DNA of 64,000 nt from positions 1-64,000 of the forward strand of contig NZ_JPRD01000020.1 in NCBI RefSeq assembly GCF_000817815.1, in the 5' to 3' direction. Below the pieces are notes generated by a model that saw only the letters and a program-made list of their open reading frames with translations, was not told the origin of the DNA and did no database searches. The position numbers were made by a program, and so were the translations under genes. This DNA comes from Vibrio owensii CAIM 1854 = LMG 25443. Its GTDB lineage: Bacteria; Pseudomonadota; Gammaproteobacteria; Enterobacterales; Vibrionaceae. Shown piece by piece: positions 35,031 through 45,047 of this stretch (the stretch's first letter is position 1; each line of letters opens with the position of its first letter).

Positions 35031-35933
35031 ATGAAAATTGATTTAAGCCGATTGGTGACAGAAAGCCGCAATCCAGCGAGCGCAGAGATCGATACGCTTT
35101 CTACCATCGAGATGCTGCAAGTCATTAACCAAGAGGATCAGAAAGTCGCTTTAGCGGTGCAAGCCGTATTGCCACAAATCGCGCAAACCGTCGATGCCAT
35201 TACTGCAGCGTTCGCCAATGGTGGCCGTTTGATTTACATGGGCGCAGGTACATCTGGCCGCCTTGGTATTCTTGATGCGAGTGAATGCCCTCCAACTTAT
35301 GGCACACACCCAGATATGGTTATTGGTGTAATTGCTGGTGGTCATCAAGCGATTTTGAAAGCGGTAGAAAACGCAGAAGACAACGCTCAAATGGGCCAAG
35401 ACGATTTAAAAGCGCTGAATCTGACTCAGCATGATGTTGTTGTTGGCATCGCTGCTAGTGGCCGTACTCCTTATGTTTTAGGTGGTTTGGAGTACGCAAA
35501 ATCTGTCGGAGCAACAACGGCATCAATCGCTTGTAACCCAGGATGCGCAATGGCAGAAGCGGCCGACATCGCCATTCTTCCGGTAGTGGGCGCAGAAGTC
35601 GTCACCGGCTCTTCACGCATGAAAGCAGGCACAGCGCAAAAATTGGTGCTGAACATGCTGACTTCCGGCGCAATGATTCGCAGCGGTAAAGTGTTTGGCA
35701 ATTTAATGGTGGATGTAGAAGCCACCAACGCCAAACTGATTCAGCGTCAAACCAACATTGTGATTGAAGCAACAGGCGCAACAAAAGAACAAGCAGAAAA
35801 AGCGCTTGAAGCGTGTGAACGTCACTGTAAGACCGCCATTTTAATGATTCTGGCTGATTTGGATGCAGAGCAAGCCAAGTCTCGCCTCGCCGAGCACAAC
35901 GGTTTTATTCGTGCAGCACTAAATAATAACTAA
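35031..35933 (+). CDS. murQ: N-acetylmuramic acid 6-phosphate etherase
   Basis: A 300-residue cytoplasmic lyase with an SIS domain that removes the D-lactyl ether of MurNAc-6-phosphate, giving GlcNAc-6-phosphate and D-lactate. The signatures [20 protein letters not shown] and [14 protein letters not shown] are those of MurQ, with the catalytic glutamate in the [10 protein letters not shown] region. The length is typical. It begins 242 bp from the divergent regulator, is preceded by a CRP-like site, and is 28 bp upstream of murP with which it forms an operon. It supplies GlcNAc-6P from MurNAc taken up by MurP. Confidence 0.96.
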   Translation: MKIDLSRLVTESRNPASAEIDTLSTIEMLQVINQEDQKVALAVQAVLPQIAQTVDAITAAFANGGRLIYMGAGTSGRLGILDASECPPTYGTHPDMVIGVIAGGHQAILKAVENAEDNAQMGQDDLKALNLTQHDVVVGIAASGRTPYVLGGLEYAKSVGATTASIACNPGCAMAEAADIAILPVVGAEVVTGSSRMKAGTAQKLVLNMLTSGAMIRSGKVFGNLMVDVEATNAKLIQRQTNIVIEATGATKEQAEKALEACERHCKTAILMILADLDAEQAKSRLAEHNGFIRAALNNN

Positions 35934-35961
35934 ACAGCCCTAGTCCTGAAGGATAGTCCCT

Positions 35962-37416
35962 ATGGCCAAAATTACCTCTAACACAGTATCGCAATTGCTC
36001 GCCGCAGTGGGTGGCAGTAACAACGTAAGTAAATGCGGTAACTGTATGACGCGTTTGCGTTTATCTCTCGCAAATAACAGCTTGGCGGATCAATCCGTCA
36101 TTAAACAAATTCCCGGCGTAATGGGTGTGGTAGAAAGCGACGAGCAATTCCAGATCATTCTTGGTCCCGGTAAAGCTCAGCAAGCGGCCGATATGATGAA
36201 TAAGTTGATCGACAGCTTAATCTCTGGTGACAGTGAAGAGCCTGACGCACCACAACAGGATCTTTCTGCTGTCGCCGCAGAACAGAAAAAACAGATGAAG
36301 AGTAAGCAAACCAGTGCGGTTCAGCGTTTTCTGAGTAAGTTTGCCACCATCTTTACACCGCTGATTCCCGGCTTTATTGCTGCGGGTTTGCTGCTCGGCT
36401 TTGCAACGTTATTGGAACAAATTTTCGTGCTCGACCAAACGCCAAGCCAGTTTATGTTGGATTTGATTGCCTACATGAAGGTCTTTGGCAAAGGTCTGTT
36501 CGCTTTCTTAAGCATTCTAATTGGCTACAACGCTCAGCAAGCTTTTGGTGGCTCAGGCGTCAATGGCGCCATACTCGCTTCGCTATTTGTGTTGGGTTAT
36601 AACCCCGATGCAACGTCGGGCATTTATTCCGGAATGAATGAGTTCTTCGGTTTTGCGATTGATCCTCGTGGCAACATTATTGGCGTGTTGATGGCAGCGA
36701 TCATTGGTGCTCAGGTCGAGAAAAAAGTGCGTCAGTATATGCCTGACGATCTGGACATGATCTTAACCTCAGTTGTCACGCTTTTGATCATGGGTGCAGT
36801 AACGTTTTTGATCATCATGCCAATCGGTGGTGAGCTATTCAAAGGCATGTCTTGGTTGTTCCTAAACTTGAATGACAACCCATTAGGCGCAGCGATTTTG
36901 GCAGGTTTGTTCTTAATTTCCGTGGTATTTGGCATCCACCAAGGGTTTGTGCCGGTTTACTTCGCTCTCATGGAAGCACAAGGTTTCAACTCGCTGTTTC
37001 CTATCCTAGCGATGGCTGGTGGCGGTCAAGTAGGTGCTTCTATGGCGCTGTACTTCAAAGCTAAGAAAGACGCCCTACTACGCACACAAGTAAAAGGCGC
37101 CATCATTCCAGGTCTACTTGGCATCGGTGAGCCACTGATTTACGGCGTGACGCTACCGCGCGTTAAACCGTTCGTAACCGCTTGTATTGGTGGCGCAGCG
37201 GGTGGCTTCTTTATCGGCTTAGTCTCTTACCTTGGCCTGCCTGTCGGTCTAAACACCGTATTCGGCCCATCTGGTATCGTTGCAATCCCTCTGATGACCT
37301 CGGCTAGCGGCATCTTTGCCGGCATGATGGTGTTCATCGGTGGCCTACTTATCTCTTACATCGTTGGCTTCCTAGCTACCTACTTCTTTGGCTGCAAAGA
37401 CGTTGATTTAAGCTAA
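35962..37416 (+). CDS. murP: PTS MurNAc-specific transporter EIIBC (MurP)
   Basis: A 484-residue membrane protein with an N-terminal EIIB domain (phosphorylated Cys in [11 protein letters not shown], about residue 21 or 24) joined by a polar linker (about 85-118) to an EIIC domain of about ten helices (about 125-484), including the [14 protein letters not shown] signature. MurP lacks its own EIIA and uses EIIA-Glc. It imports and phosphorylates N-acetylmuramic acid, the substrate of MurQ encoded just upstream. Mannitol/sucrose-family paralogs are similar; the assignment rests on the murQ neighbour. Confidence 0.92.
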   Translation: MAKITSNTVSQLLAAVGGSNNVSKCGNCMTRLRLSLANNSLADQSVIKQIPGVMGVVESDEQFQIILGPGKAQQAADMMNKLIDSLISGDSEEPDAPQQDLSAVAAEQKKQMKSKQTSAVQRFLSKFATIFTPLIPGFIAAGLLLGFATLLEQIFVLDQTPSQFMLDLIAYMKVFGKGLFAFLSILIGYNAQQAFGGSGVNGAILASLFVLGYNPDATSGIYSGMNEFFGFAIDPRGNIIGVLMAAIIGAQVEKKVRQYMPDDLDMILTSVVTLLIMGAVTFLIIMPIGGELFKGMSWLFLNLNDNPLGAAILAGLFLISVVFGIHQGFVPVYFALMEAQGFNSLFPILAMAGGGQVGASMALYFKAKKDALLRTQVKGAIIPGLLGIGEPLIYGVTLPRVKPFVTACIGGAAGGFFIGLVSYLGLPVGLNTVFGPSGIVAIPLMTSASGIFAGMMVFIGGLLISYIVGFLATYFFGCKDVDLS

Positions 37417-37568
37417 ATCATTCTAACCCCTATAGGAATGGACTAGCTCGCGTCCTTGAGCTTTCAAGGGCGCACCCTCTCTCTACTTCTCACGACATTG
37501 ATTTTATTCCGTTATTCGGAAGGGGCTTTGTCGTGCTTAAAAACAATAGAAACGAAAAGGTCGTTCAC

Positions 37569-38622
37569 ATGAAAAAGCACATTTTGACTCTACTTCTCCC
37601 TACTCTGATGGCATCGAACGCAGCGATGGCCGCTCAACTTTACCAAGCAGAAGACGGGTCGGTTTTGAACATTTACTCTCGTCTTGGCTTTAACGTCACT
37701 AATAAAAATGATGAACACGGTGATGCTAACGGCGAATTTGATGGCCGTATTGGTTTAAATGGCTCACAAACCATCAACGAACACGCCTCTGTCATTGGCC
37801 CAATACCAAGTAGGTGCAGCCGAATACGCCAACCAAGTGAACGACAAGCCTTCTCTCACAGCACGTTACGTTTGGGCTGGTATTGATGCACAAGATTACG
37901 GTCGAATCACAGGTGGTCGTGTTGCGTCAGGATTAATCATGTTCACCGACATTGGTGATGTGTTCGCGTCATCAGACGTATCTATGGCACGCCAAGCAAA
38001 TAAAGTGGATAAAACCGCGACACAAGTTTTCCGTCAAGACGGTACGCTGCAATACCAAAACCGCATTGGTAACTTCGACGCATCGGTGGCTTACATTATT
38101 GGTAACAGCACCTCTGAACTCGACTACGGCTACAACGCAGCACTTCGTTACACCCTAGAAATGGGCGATTTAGGTACACTAGCCCCTGTAGTTGCAATGC
38201 AAAAAAGCAAAGGCGATGCGCGTGAAAACAACGATACCGATTACACCTTCTGGGGAGCAGGTACGCGTTACTACTTGGGTGATTTGATGTTAGGTGCGCT
38301 TTACTCAGAAGATGAGCTAGAAGGTTACTTCTCTGAAACCAGTACCGATAAAGTCATGGAGCTGACCGCGGTTTACAGTGTAAATGACAAATGGGCGCTA
38401 CGTGCTGGTTACCGCTCTCTAGAAAACAGCGACGGCGACGAGCTTGAGCTGAAAGATACGACAGTTGAAGTGCAATACAAACTGACCCCTCGCTCTTCTA
38501 TCTACACCAGTTACGTTGACCGTAATGGCTCACGCGGTTACGACAACGCACAAGAAGTCTCGTTTGGTGGTGCACATGCAGATGAAAGCTACTACCACTT
38601 CGGGCTACGTTACGAGCTGTAA
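37569..38622 (+). pseudogene. Gram-negative porin, single-base frameshift
   Basis: The ATG at 37569 starts a signal peptide (MKKHILTLLLPTLMASNAAM, then A cleavage) and a porin N-terminus (QLYQAEDGSVLNIYSRLGFN). At 37799-37801 three C residues appear where two would keep the frame; removing one joins TINEHASVIGQYQYQ-like sequence to the downstream frame, which reads to 38622 and ends in YYHFGLRYEL, a barrel terminus. The intact protein would be about 350 residues, a trimeric outer-membrane porin of the OmpU/OmpC type. Its position after murP suggests entry of MurNAc or murein fragments. The lesion may be a real inactivation or a sequencing error. A parS2-like site lies inside it (38371). Confidence 0.82.
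38371..38385. promoter_or_regulatory. parS2-like site inside the porin gene
   Basis: GTTTACAGTGTAAAT fits the chromosome II centromere consensus NTTTACANTGTAAAN bound by ParB2. It lies in the porin coding sequence about 9 kb from parA2. Confidence 0.8.
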
Positions 38623-38650
38623 ATGTCCATACGCTCGTTTTAGTTAGCTA

Positions 38651-38702
38651 AGATTTCCTCCTCGATATTTTTCCTGCCTTTAAAATATCGAGGAGTGAAA
38701 TC
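38651..38702. terminator. Long near-perfect hairpin after the porin gene
   Basis: Arms of about 21 bp (AGATTTC...CTCCTCGATATTTT against its complement) pair with one bulged base around a 9-nt loop, followed by a T-rich stretch. It lies 29 bp past the porin stop and most likely terminates it; the stem is unusually long for a simple terminator. Confidence 0.65.
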
Positions 38703-38846
38703 TTCCTTCTTTTCAGTTACTAGCCACTCTATGAGTTTCCTAATAGGCATTGCTGTCAATTATCATTACATGCATGTTTACTTTTTCATCATTAAGCAAA
38801 GTACTCTCTCATCAATTAATCATCACTGAATCAATATGAGAGCCTT

Positions 38847-39095
38847 ATGCCTGTAAAATTTTGCTCACACTGCAACAAACCGACTGAACACAAACGCGTG
38901 ATGAAACGCATCAACACTCAACCTGAAAACATCAACGGCAAAACAGCCCGTTTAATGGTGTTGGTATCACGCTGTTTTACCGGTAACCACTATCACGAGT
39001 TAACACCTCAATTCTACTGCCGCACTTGTAATCAACACTTTCAAGGCACTGCAGAGATTAAAGACCTGCACGCTCAAGACAACCTGTCAGTTTAA
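38847..39095 (+). CDS. Small zinc-ribbon-like protein (82 residues)
   Basis: The 82-residue protein has two CxxC pairs, CSHC near the N-terminus and CRTC near residue 61, arranged like a zinc ribbon, with histidines between them (HYHE). I do not recognise a family name. The ATG at 38847 has GAGAG/AGAGCC upstream. It is convergent with the LysR-type gene, whose stop lies 13 bp beyond. A nucleic-acid-binding or metal-binding role is possible but unproven. Confidence 0.7.
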   Translation: MPVKFCSHCNKPTEHKRVMKRINTQPENINGKTARLMVLVSRCFTGNHYHELTPQFYCRTCNQHFQGTAEIKDLHAQDNLSV

Positions 39096-39107
39096 AATGA
39101 TTACAGC

Positions 39108-40010
39108 TTAAAATGATTGCTGTTTGAAATGCTCAATAAACGCCTGCGTTCGCTTTGGTAAATGCTCACGTTTAGGATAAAGAATATAGAGCGGCAGGAT
39201 CGCATCCGTTTGCCATTCAGGGAGTAACGGCACGAGTTGCGATCGCTCTTCACCGTTGAGTTTCTCCAATGCAAATTCATCCAACATTGCAACGCCGCAT
39301 CCCGCAAGAGTGGCTTCAAGCATGGATTGAACCAAATTAAAGCTGAGTACACTTTGCAAAGCCACTGACACTTTTTGCTTGGTTTCAATATGATGAAAGT
39401 GCCACGTATCGAGGTTTAACTCTTCATTGCGATACACAATGTGGTCAAGCTGATAAAGATCTTCCGGCGTAGCTATGCTTGGTTTGTTAGACAAGTACGC
39501 TTTGTGTGCGAACGGTTTACAGTGTAAAGAGCGCAGATGGTGGCCAATATAGCCCTCGGGTGGATTGTTTGTGAAGAAAAACGCCACATCAAAGCCAGAC
39601 TCAATAAGATCCAAAGGCGTTTCTGAAAAGATCACTTCGAACGTCACTTCCGGATATAGTTGGCGAAACTCGATCAATGCTTGGTTCAATAACGCCGCAC
39701 CAAATGATGCCGACGCCGCGATGCGCAAATGCCCAGCGACTCGGTCACTTTCCATCACTTGTTCATTAATCTGCTCCGCTCCTTCCATCAAACCCTTTAC
39801 TTGCTGATAAAAGCGCAGTCCATCGTAAGTTAGATTAAATTGCCTTGTTGTACGTTGAATCAACTGTACTGACAGAATCTCTTCTAACTGCCTCAATTGA
39901 CGGCTCGCGTGCGCGTTTGAGCAACGCAGTTTTTTCGCCGCGCCAGCAATACTCTTCTCTTCACATAGAGCGATGTACATCGGCACGTAGCTTAGCCACT
40001 TTATTTCCAT
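39108..40010 (-). CDS. LysR-family transcriptional regulator
   Basis: A 300-residue LysR-type regulator: N-terminal winged HTH (about 1-60; IAGAAKKLRCSNAHASRQLR) and an effector-binding domain (about 90-295). The ATG at 40008-40010 (MEIKWLSYV) gives the usual N-terminus; an upstream in-frame ATG would add nine unlikely residues. It is divergent from the acetyltransferase gene (40103), with 92 bp between the starts, and may control it. A parS2-like site (39516-39528) sits in the middle of the coding sequence. The effector cannot be inferred. Confidence 0.9.
   Translation of the reverse strand: MEIKWLSYVPMYIALCEEKSIAGAAKKLRCSNAHASRQLRQLEEILSVQLIQRTTRQFNLTYDGLRFYQQVKGLMEGAEQINEQVMESDRVAGHLRIAASASFGAALLNQALIEFRQLYPEVTFEVIFSETPLDLIESGFDVAFFFTNNPPEGYIGHHLRSLHCKPFAHKAYLSNKPSIATPEDLYQLDHIVYRNEELNLDTWHFHHIETKQKVSVALQSVLSFNLVQSMLEATLAGCGVAMLDEFALEKLNGEERSQLVPLLPEWQTDAILPLYILYPKREHLPKRTQAFIEHFKQQSF
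39515..39529. promoter_or_regulatory. parS2-like site inside the LysR-type gene
   Basis: GTTTACAGTGTAAAG matches NTTTACANTGTAAAN exactly. It is embedded in coding sequence about 8 kb from parA2. Confidence 0.8.
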
Positions 40011-40102
40011 ATGGTAATTATGAATCTCTAAAAACAATCTACTGGAAATAATAGAAAGGCTCTACACTGCTTACAACTTAAAATTTGAACGGAGAATCAC
40101 GA

Positions 40103-40756
40103 ATGAACGCATTCGATACTTGGTTAAAAGGGCAAGTGATCAAAGACCATGTCACTAACCCGAATATCGAGGTGGGAGATTACAGTTATTACTCAGGGTT
40201 TTATCACGGTAAAAAATTTGAAGATCAATCGGTTCGTTATTTGATGGGCGACAGCGTTACCCAACAAGAGTGGCAAGAGGGTGCTTATGGCGAAGTGGAC
40301 AAACTGATCATTGGCAAGTTCTGTTCAATCGCTTCTGGCGCGACCTTTATGATGGCAGGCAATCAAGGCCATCGGGTAGATTGGATTTCTACCTTTCCAT
40401 TTTCTCCTGAAGAGTTTGGAGAAGATGTACAAAGCGGATTTGAACGTGCAGGTGATACTGTTGTGGGTAATGATGTGTGGATTGGCAGCGAAGCGATGAT
40501 CATGCCGGGCGTGAAAATTGGAGATGGTGCCGTGATTGGTGCGCGCTCAGTCATCACAAAAGATGTTCCGCCCTACTCGATTGTTGTTGGTCACAATCAT
40601 ATTGTTCGCCAGCGCTTTGACGACGAATGTGTCGCCATGTTGTTAGAAATCAAATGGTGGGATTGGCCCATTAACCATATTAAACAAGCAATGAAGATCA
40701 TGTGCAGCAGTGATGTACGTGCACTTGGTGCTTACTACCAAGAACACATTGCCTAA
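40103..40756 (+). CDS. CatB-type (xenobiotic) acetyltransferase
   Basis: A 217-residue left-handed beta-helix acetyltransferase of the CatB/XAT class. The hexapeptide repeats [20 protein letters not shown] and [20 protein letters not shown] and the loop [18 protein letters not shown] are typical of type B chloramphenicol acetyltransferases; the catalytic His lies in GNQGHRVD. The enzyme acetylates chloramphenicol or related xenobiotics with acetyl-CoA. Start ATG 40103 follows GGAGAA. Chromosomal relatives (catC-like) are known in V. parahaemolyticus; whether this copy gives resistance cannot be judged. It is divergent from the LysR gene and ends at a bidirectional terminator. Confidence 0.88.
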   Translation: MNAFDTWLKGQVIKDHVTNPNIEVGDYSYYSGFYHGKKFEDQSVRYLMGDSVTQQEWQEGAYGEVDKLIIGKFCSIASGATFMMAGNQGHRVDWISTFPFSPEEFGEDVQSGFERAGDTVVGNDVWIGSEAMIMPGVKIGDGAVIGARSVITKDVPPYSIVVGHNHIVRQRFDDECVAMLLEIKWWDWPINHIKQAMKIMCSSDVRALGAYYQEHIA

Positions 40757-40768
40757 CGTTTAAAAACA

Positions 40769-40803
40769 AAAGCCCGTGTACCTCTCAATACACGGGCTTT
40801 TTG
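40769..40803. terminator. Bidirectional terminator
   Basis: A 12-bp stem AAAGCCCGTGTA/TACACGGGCTTT lies between the convergent acetyltransferase and FapA-like genes, with A and T flanks. Confidence 0.92.
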
Positions 40804-40821
40804 ATTATTTCAGTTAAAGAG

Positions 40822-42501
40822 TTAAATCGCAACGACGTCTTCTTCCTCTAAATTTGCCGCCACTTTGATTTCGTATTGGTTAAAGCTAAACACACAACCG
40901 CCATGGGTGCGTTTGGTTGTCACCTGCTCGTCTCCAAATTGCACTGTAACACGGGTAAACACGCGATCTTTGGCTTCGACGATATTCTCTTCTAGTGAGA
41001 CTTCAAACTCTTGCTCAGTGTGTTCTAGCTTCTGTTTAACTTCTTCAAGGCGAGTATTGTTTTGCGCTTTCATTACTTCGATTTGAGCTTGTTCTTCATC
41101 AGTACGCTCTGCTTTAGGACGCTTCTTAAATTCAAGTTCCTTACGAATCACATCCATCGTGCCTTCCTGAGCAGATTTGTATTCTTCTTTTAAGCTGGCA
41201 ATGCGCTCTTTGTACAAGGCGTAATTAGCAAAAGCTTCGACCTTAGTTGCAGTATCGCCTTCTACACCAAGTTGCGAACAAAGCACCTTACCTCCTACTT
41301 TGGCATCACCACCGCTTAAAGTGCCGTTTTTACCGCTGGCATCAAGTACGGTCAGGTTGCGTCCACACTCAATGTCGTTATTCATGCTGTGCACAGCGAG
41401 CTCTATATCCTCGCCAGACTGCAATTCGCAATACTGGGCGTAACTGGCACGAATCGATGTTTTGGTTCGAACGTGGCAACTCTTTGGCTGACCATCACTC
41501 ACTGTGTGGCCAATAATGCCTTTCGCCACTTGGATATCACCCTCAGCTTGTACATCCGCAGATTCAATAAAGCCACCAACGGTAATAGAGCCTGTCGCTT
41601 TGACGATCATGCCAGATTCAATGTTTCCACCAATGATGACATTGCCTTTAAACTTAACGTGCCCGGTATTTACGCCCACACTGTTGAGACACAGCGCATT
41701 ATCGACCTCGATGGTTTTGTCTTTGATGAGAGGCGTACCAGATACAGAAGCAATCAGAAGATTAGGATCGGCTTTGCTAATTTCCGTTCCTTTACCCGGT
41801 TTAATCGGGCTGTCTTTGCCTGCTTGAGGAGGAATCACGCGGCCTTGCACAGTAAAACCTGGAATCCCCTTAGTAGCAGGCGTTCGACGCATGACCTCGT
41901 CGCCAATATCAACGGCAATGGTTTCACCCAAGTTGCGTAAATCAATCTTGTCGCTGGTCGATTGGCCTTCTTTCGGTTTGAGGATACGTTTGGTGATGTC
42001 TTTGACGAGGGGCGTAAAGATGGCGTCTTTACCTTTGACAGGTTGTTTACCAACGGCGACAGGTTGAGTGAAGGTTTCTCCGGGTTTGAGTTGATTGCTG
42101 ACGACCATAACTTTTTTAAGCGCCAACTTATTGATGCCTTTCGACACTCTCGCATGAGCCAGTGCTTGAACGATTTCAGGGCCACGCAAACCTCGGCCCC
42201 CATAAGCACCTACTATGTTCATGCTAGCGAGCATGTCGTTGTTCGACAGTTCAACTTCTACCTGAGCATTCTTAATCTGTGCGACGACGATGCCTTCGTA
42301 TGCTTCAGCTTTACGCTCACGAGCACAGTTAATGAATCGAACCACTTCAGCGTCATCAACAAACGCCTGACTGGCATTCATTGCTTGAAGCTGTTCAGGC
42401 AACTCCTTTTGATTTAGCTCACCTCCGAGTTCAATATCTCCCGGTAGGCGGGCAAAAATCCTCGTTTTGTCTTCCGACCATTCAAGGCATATCTTCCACA
42501 T
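40822..42501 (-). CDS. FapA-family (DUF342) protein
   Basis: A 559-residue protein resembling the Vibrio FapA/DUF342 family: an N-terminal ~200-residue region with GAYGGRGLRGPEIVQALAHA, a central right-handed beta-helix of short repeats (VKFKGNVIIGGNIESGMIVK, then ITVGGFIESADVQAEGDIQV) and a C-terminal coiled coil (about 440-520, rich in Glu and Lys) with a small beta cap. In V. vulnificus, FapA binds glucose-specific enzyme IIA at the cell pole and links PTS state to flagellation. Whether this chromosome II paralog does so is unknown. Start ATG 42499-42501 is preferred to an upstream TTG. Confidence 0.82.
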   Translation of the reverse strand: MWKICLEWSEDKTRIFARLPGDIELGGELNQKELPEQLQAMNASQAFVDDAEVVRFINCARERKAEAYEGIVVAQIKNAQVEVELSNNDMLASMNIVGAYGGRGLRGPEIVQALAHARVSKGINKLALKKVMVVSNQLKPGETFTQPVAVGKQPVKGKDAIFTPLVKDITKRILKPKEGQSTSDKIDLRNLGETIAVDIGDEVMRRTPATKGIPGFTVQGRVIPPQAGKDSPIKPGKGTEISKADPNLLIASVSGTPLIKDKTIEVDNALCLNSVGVNTGHVKFKGNVIIGGNIESGMIVKATGSITVGGFIESADVQAEGDIQVAKGIIGHTVSDGQPKSCHVRTKTSIRASYAQYCELQSGEDIELAVHSMNNDIECGRNLTVLDASGKNGTLSGGDAKVGGKVLCSQLGVEGDTATKVEAFANYALYKERIASLKEEYKSAQEGTMDVIRKELEFKKRPKAERTDEEQAQIEVMKAQNNTRLEEVKQKLEHTEQEFEVSLEENIVEAKDRVFTRVTVQFGDEQVTTKRTHGGCVFSFNQYEIKVAANLEEEDVVAI

Positions 42502-42913
42502 AACCAATCCATCTGCTACCCATCACCCAATTCAGTCTAACCAAAATCATTTTCTGAACAAACCTCTCAATTCTCAGAATCAGGCTCACATCACTAAAGG
42601 AAGCCCCGCGAGTTATGAGCTAGAGATAAGCTCACTCAGAATTTCTAAATCCGATTTAGATTCATTTTTTGCGTTGCGCTCTCCCTACTTCACCAAAGCA
42701 TCACGACCTGTGTTTGAATAGATGGTGAAGCATCCCTAATGGGTAATCTGACTTTAAGGGAAGTTTATTATTTAGCTCATTTTATATATGACTAATAAAA
42801 CAAGACTTCCGTTTACAGTGTAAATTGAGATTGGCCCTACATCTCAACCGCCAGCCTTGGCAGAGACCAAATAAAAAAAGGAGAGGATTTACAGTGTAAA
42901 TTGCTTGCTCTGT
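42502..42913. other. Intergenic region with a parS2 cluster
   Basis: No convincing gene is present; a short plus-strand open frame overlapping the FapA-like start has poor composition. The right third holds three parS2-like sites within about 115 bp, listed separately. Confidence 0.55.
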
Positions 42914-42926
42914 TTACACTGTAAAT
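42811..42926. promoter_or_regulatory. Cluster of three parS2-like sites
   Basis: TTTACAGTGTAAA occurs at 42812-42824 and 42888-42900, and TTTACACTGTAAA at 42913-42925. All three fit the ParB2 consensus. The last extends into the 3' end of tmcA. This is the densest parS group in the window, about 4.3 kb from parA2. Confidence 0.85.
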
Positions 42927-44932
42927 TTAGCTATCAAAACTTGTAGTTCTTTTCTTATCTGCGCTTCAACTTGCTTACGTCCCGGCAAGCCGTATTGCTT
43001 AGCGCACGCACTCCAGTCTTTGTTTAAGAATAATTTACTGATCATCAAGTCAGACACATCGGCCAAACCACATTGCAATAACCATTGCTGAATCCAAACA
43101 GAGACCGATTCGAAGTTGTTCCCACCTTGAGCATAACTCTCTATAAGAGTGCGCTTCGTTAAATGGGACTGGCACGTAGATACCGAGGTTGGCAATAGCG
43201 CACGAAGCAAGCTTGGCTCCAACTTAGGATACGTAGACGCCGCACTCAATGGCAACAGTTCTTCGAACAGCGATTTCGCTTCGTTTATCCAACCTTGTTG
43301 TGAGCCACATTGACGAACCATCAACAACGAGTAACACCCACTTGCTGCATCTCGCATACTTCCAAGACGAATGGATTCAAAACCAGATTGCTTCCAAAAC
43401 GCTATCAGTTCTTCTGTCGCACCAAAGCTGGTGGACAAATAAGAGATATGAGGCGGCGTAGTTTGTTCCAACTGCTTCAACATTTGTTGGCCAATGCCCT
43501 TGCCTTGCAAATCTGGATGCACCGCAATTCGCATGACTCGTAAAGTAGAAAGCGCACCCACATCAGCATAACCAAGCTGATTGATGATAGTCACTGGCGT
43601 CAGATGCCCTTTCGGACGACGTTTCCCAAGCTGAATATCTTTAACGAGATTCGAATCAAGGCTGCCCTCCTCCACAGTTAACATCACCCCGACGACTTCA
43701 TTGTTATTCTGAGCTACGTAGATCTGGCAATGTTCATCTTGCAAAAGATGCAGCAAATCATTTGGCGAGGTTTGATAATGCGCATTCACAAGTAACGCAA
43801 AACACGTTTTCAATACGGAAGGATTAGAAATCAACGCTGACTTACGGAGGTTGATTAATGAAATATCGTCAAGCTCAGCAGGCTGACTCGGAGCGAGTTC
43901 TGCATCCAGTAAAAATGCTTGGTAGAGCCATGCTTCTAAATTATCGTTTGTCGCCCATCGAATAGGTTGTTGAAGATGACAAAGTTTCATTCCAGGTCTT
44001 TGCTTTTGTAGCCAATCGACAAACTTAAGCGTGAAGCCACGGCCACAACCTTCATAACCATGAATGGTGGTTGAAAAAACGAGACGATGATATTGCTCGG
44101 TAATCTGCTTAAGCATAGGAACCGGAATCGCGGCAGCTTCATCAACCAATAACAAATCACACTCAGGTAAAGTAGAGAGTAATTCATCTGGTGCGATAAA
44201 CTGAATGCAGCCCTGCCCCGCTTCTAATCGGTCTTTCTTAACGCGCTGTGCGGTTGATAGCATTCTCTGCGCGTGCTGATAAACAGGTTCAACCGCTTTG
44301 ATGTTTGGCGCTGTGACGAGAATTCGCAGTGGCTTTTGCTCTAGAAGATGCGCGCACGCAATGCCTAACGCACTGGTTTTCCCTCGACCACGATCGGCGG
44401 TTAATACTAAAGGACGTTTGCGATGCCCTGTCACCACTTTTTCGATAAAAGAAACCGCTTCAGTTTGCTCACTATACTGATGTGCTTTTTCCGCTTGTAT
44501 GAACGCTGGCAATGAAGGCAATGACAAATTCTCCTCAATCACGGTGAGTTGTTGCCATTGCGATTGCAGCCACAGTCCCGCTTCATCCGCGTCTTGGTCT
44601 TTATTGGCAACTACAATTAATAGTCCACCGCCGACGAGCGCACCAAGAGCCGAAGTAAAACTGTTGGCATCAAGTTCTTTTCTCGCGTCAAACAGCAGAA
44701 CGTCACACTCACGGCCGAGCAACATATTGCCTTGTTTTGCATTTACGCAGTGGGTGTTTTCTAGTTGCCACTCACCTACGCAGAACCAAGTTTGATTTTG
44801 TCGCTTCTGATGAAATTCGGCAATCAAGGCATTTTGCCAATCGGCATCACCATAAATCACCACGCCATTACGTTGAAAGGCTTTGTAAGATTGGAGCTGA
44901 AGCTGAGAAAGGAATTCAGATTGTGCGAGCAT
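42914..44932 (-). CDS. tmcA: tRNA(Met) cytidine acetyltransferase
   Basis: A 672-residue RNA-modifying enzyme forming N4-acetylcytidine at the wobble position of elongator tRNA-Met. It has an N-terminal domain, a RecD-like helicase core with Walker A (ADRGRGKTSALG, about 183-194) and the DEAA-type motif (LLLVDEAAAIPVPML), a GNAT acetyltransferase domain (VMRIAVHPDLQGKGIGQQML) and a C-terminal tRNA-binding tail. Length and domain order are normal. The gene lies between the parS2 cluster and parB2 and is transcribed in the same direction as the par operon. Its 3' end contains part of one parS2 site. Confidence 0.95.
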   Translation of the reverse strand: MLAQSEFLSQLQLQSYKAFQRNGVVIYGDADWQNALIAEFHQKRQNQTWFCVGEWQLENTHCVNAKQGNMLLGRECDVLLFDARKELDANSFTSALGALVGGGLLIVVANKDQDADEAGLWLQSQWQQLTVIEENLSLPSLPAFIQAEKAHQYSEQTEAVSFIEKVVTGHRKRPLVLTADRGRGKTSALGIACAHLLEQKPLRILVTAPNIKAVEPVYQHAQRMLSTAQRVKKDRLEAGQGCIQFIAPDELLSTLPECDLLLVDEAAAIPVPMLKQITEQYHRLVFSTTIHGYEGCGRGFTLKFVDWLQKQRPGMKLCHLQQPIRWATNDNLEAWLYQAFLLDAELAPSQPAELDDISLINLRKSALISNPSVLKTCFALLVNAHYQTSPNDLLHLLQDEHCQIYVAQNNNEVVGVMLTVEEGSLDSNLVKDIQLGKRRPKGHLTPVTIINQLGYADVGALSTLRVMRIAVHPDLQGKGIGQQMLKQLEQTTPPHISYLSTSFGATEELIAFWKQSGFESIRLGSMRDAASGCYSLLMVRQCGSQQGWINEAKSLFEELLPLSAASTYPKLEPSLLRALLPTSVSTCQSHLTKRTLIESYAQGGNNFESVSVWIQQWLLQCGLADVSDLMISKLFLNKDWSACAKQYGLPGRKQVEAQIRKELQVLIAKFTV

Positions 44933-45006
44933 TACGTGTATCCAAGCATTGAACTAACGCCATGTTATCACATCTGGATTCATGGATACTTCGCCAAATT
45001 ACAGAC

Positions 45007-45032
45007 ATAAAAAAACCGCCCGGAGGCGGTTT
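45007..45032 (-). terminator. Terminator of the parA2-parB2 operon
   Basis: A stem AAACCGCC/GGCGGTTT with a CGGA loop is followed on the minus strand by a run of T, 16 bp past the parB2 stop. Confidence 0.9.
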
Positions 45033-45047
45033 CAAACAAGAAGAGGT

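Noticed and set aside
42467..42721. 84-codon plus-strand frame opposite the FapA-like start
   Set aside because: Ser/His/Asn-rich with no domain-like pattern, and it overlaps the start of a well-supported gene.
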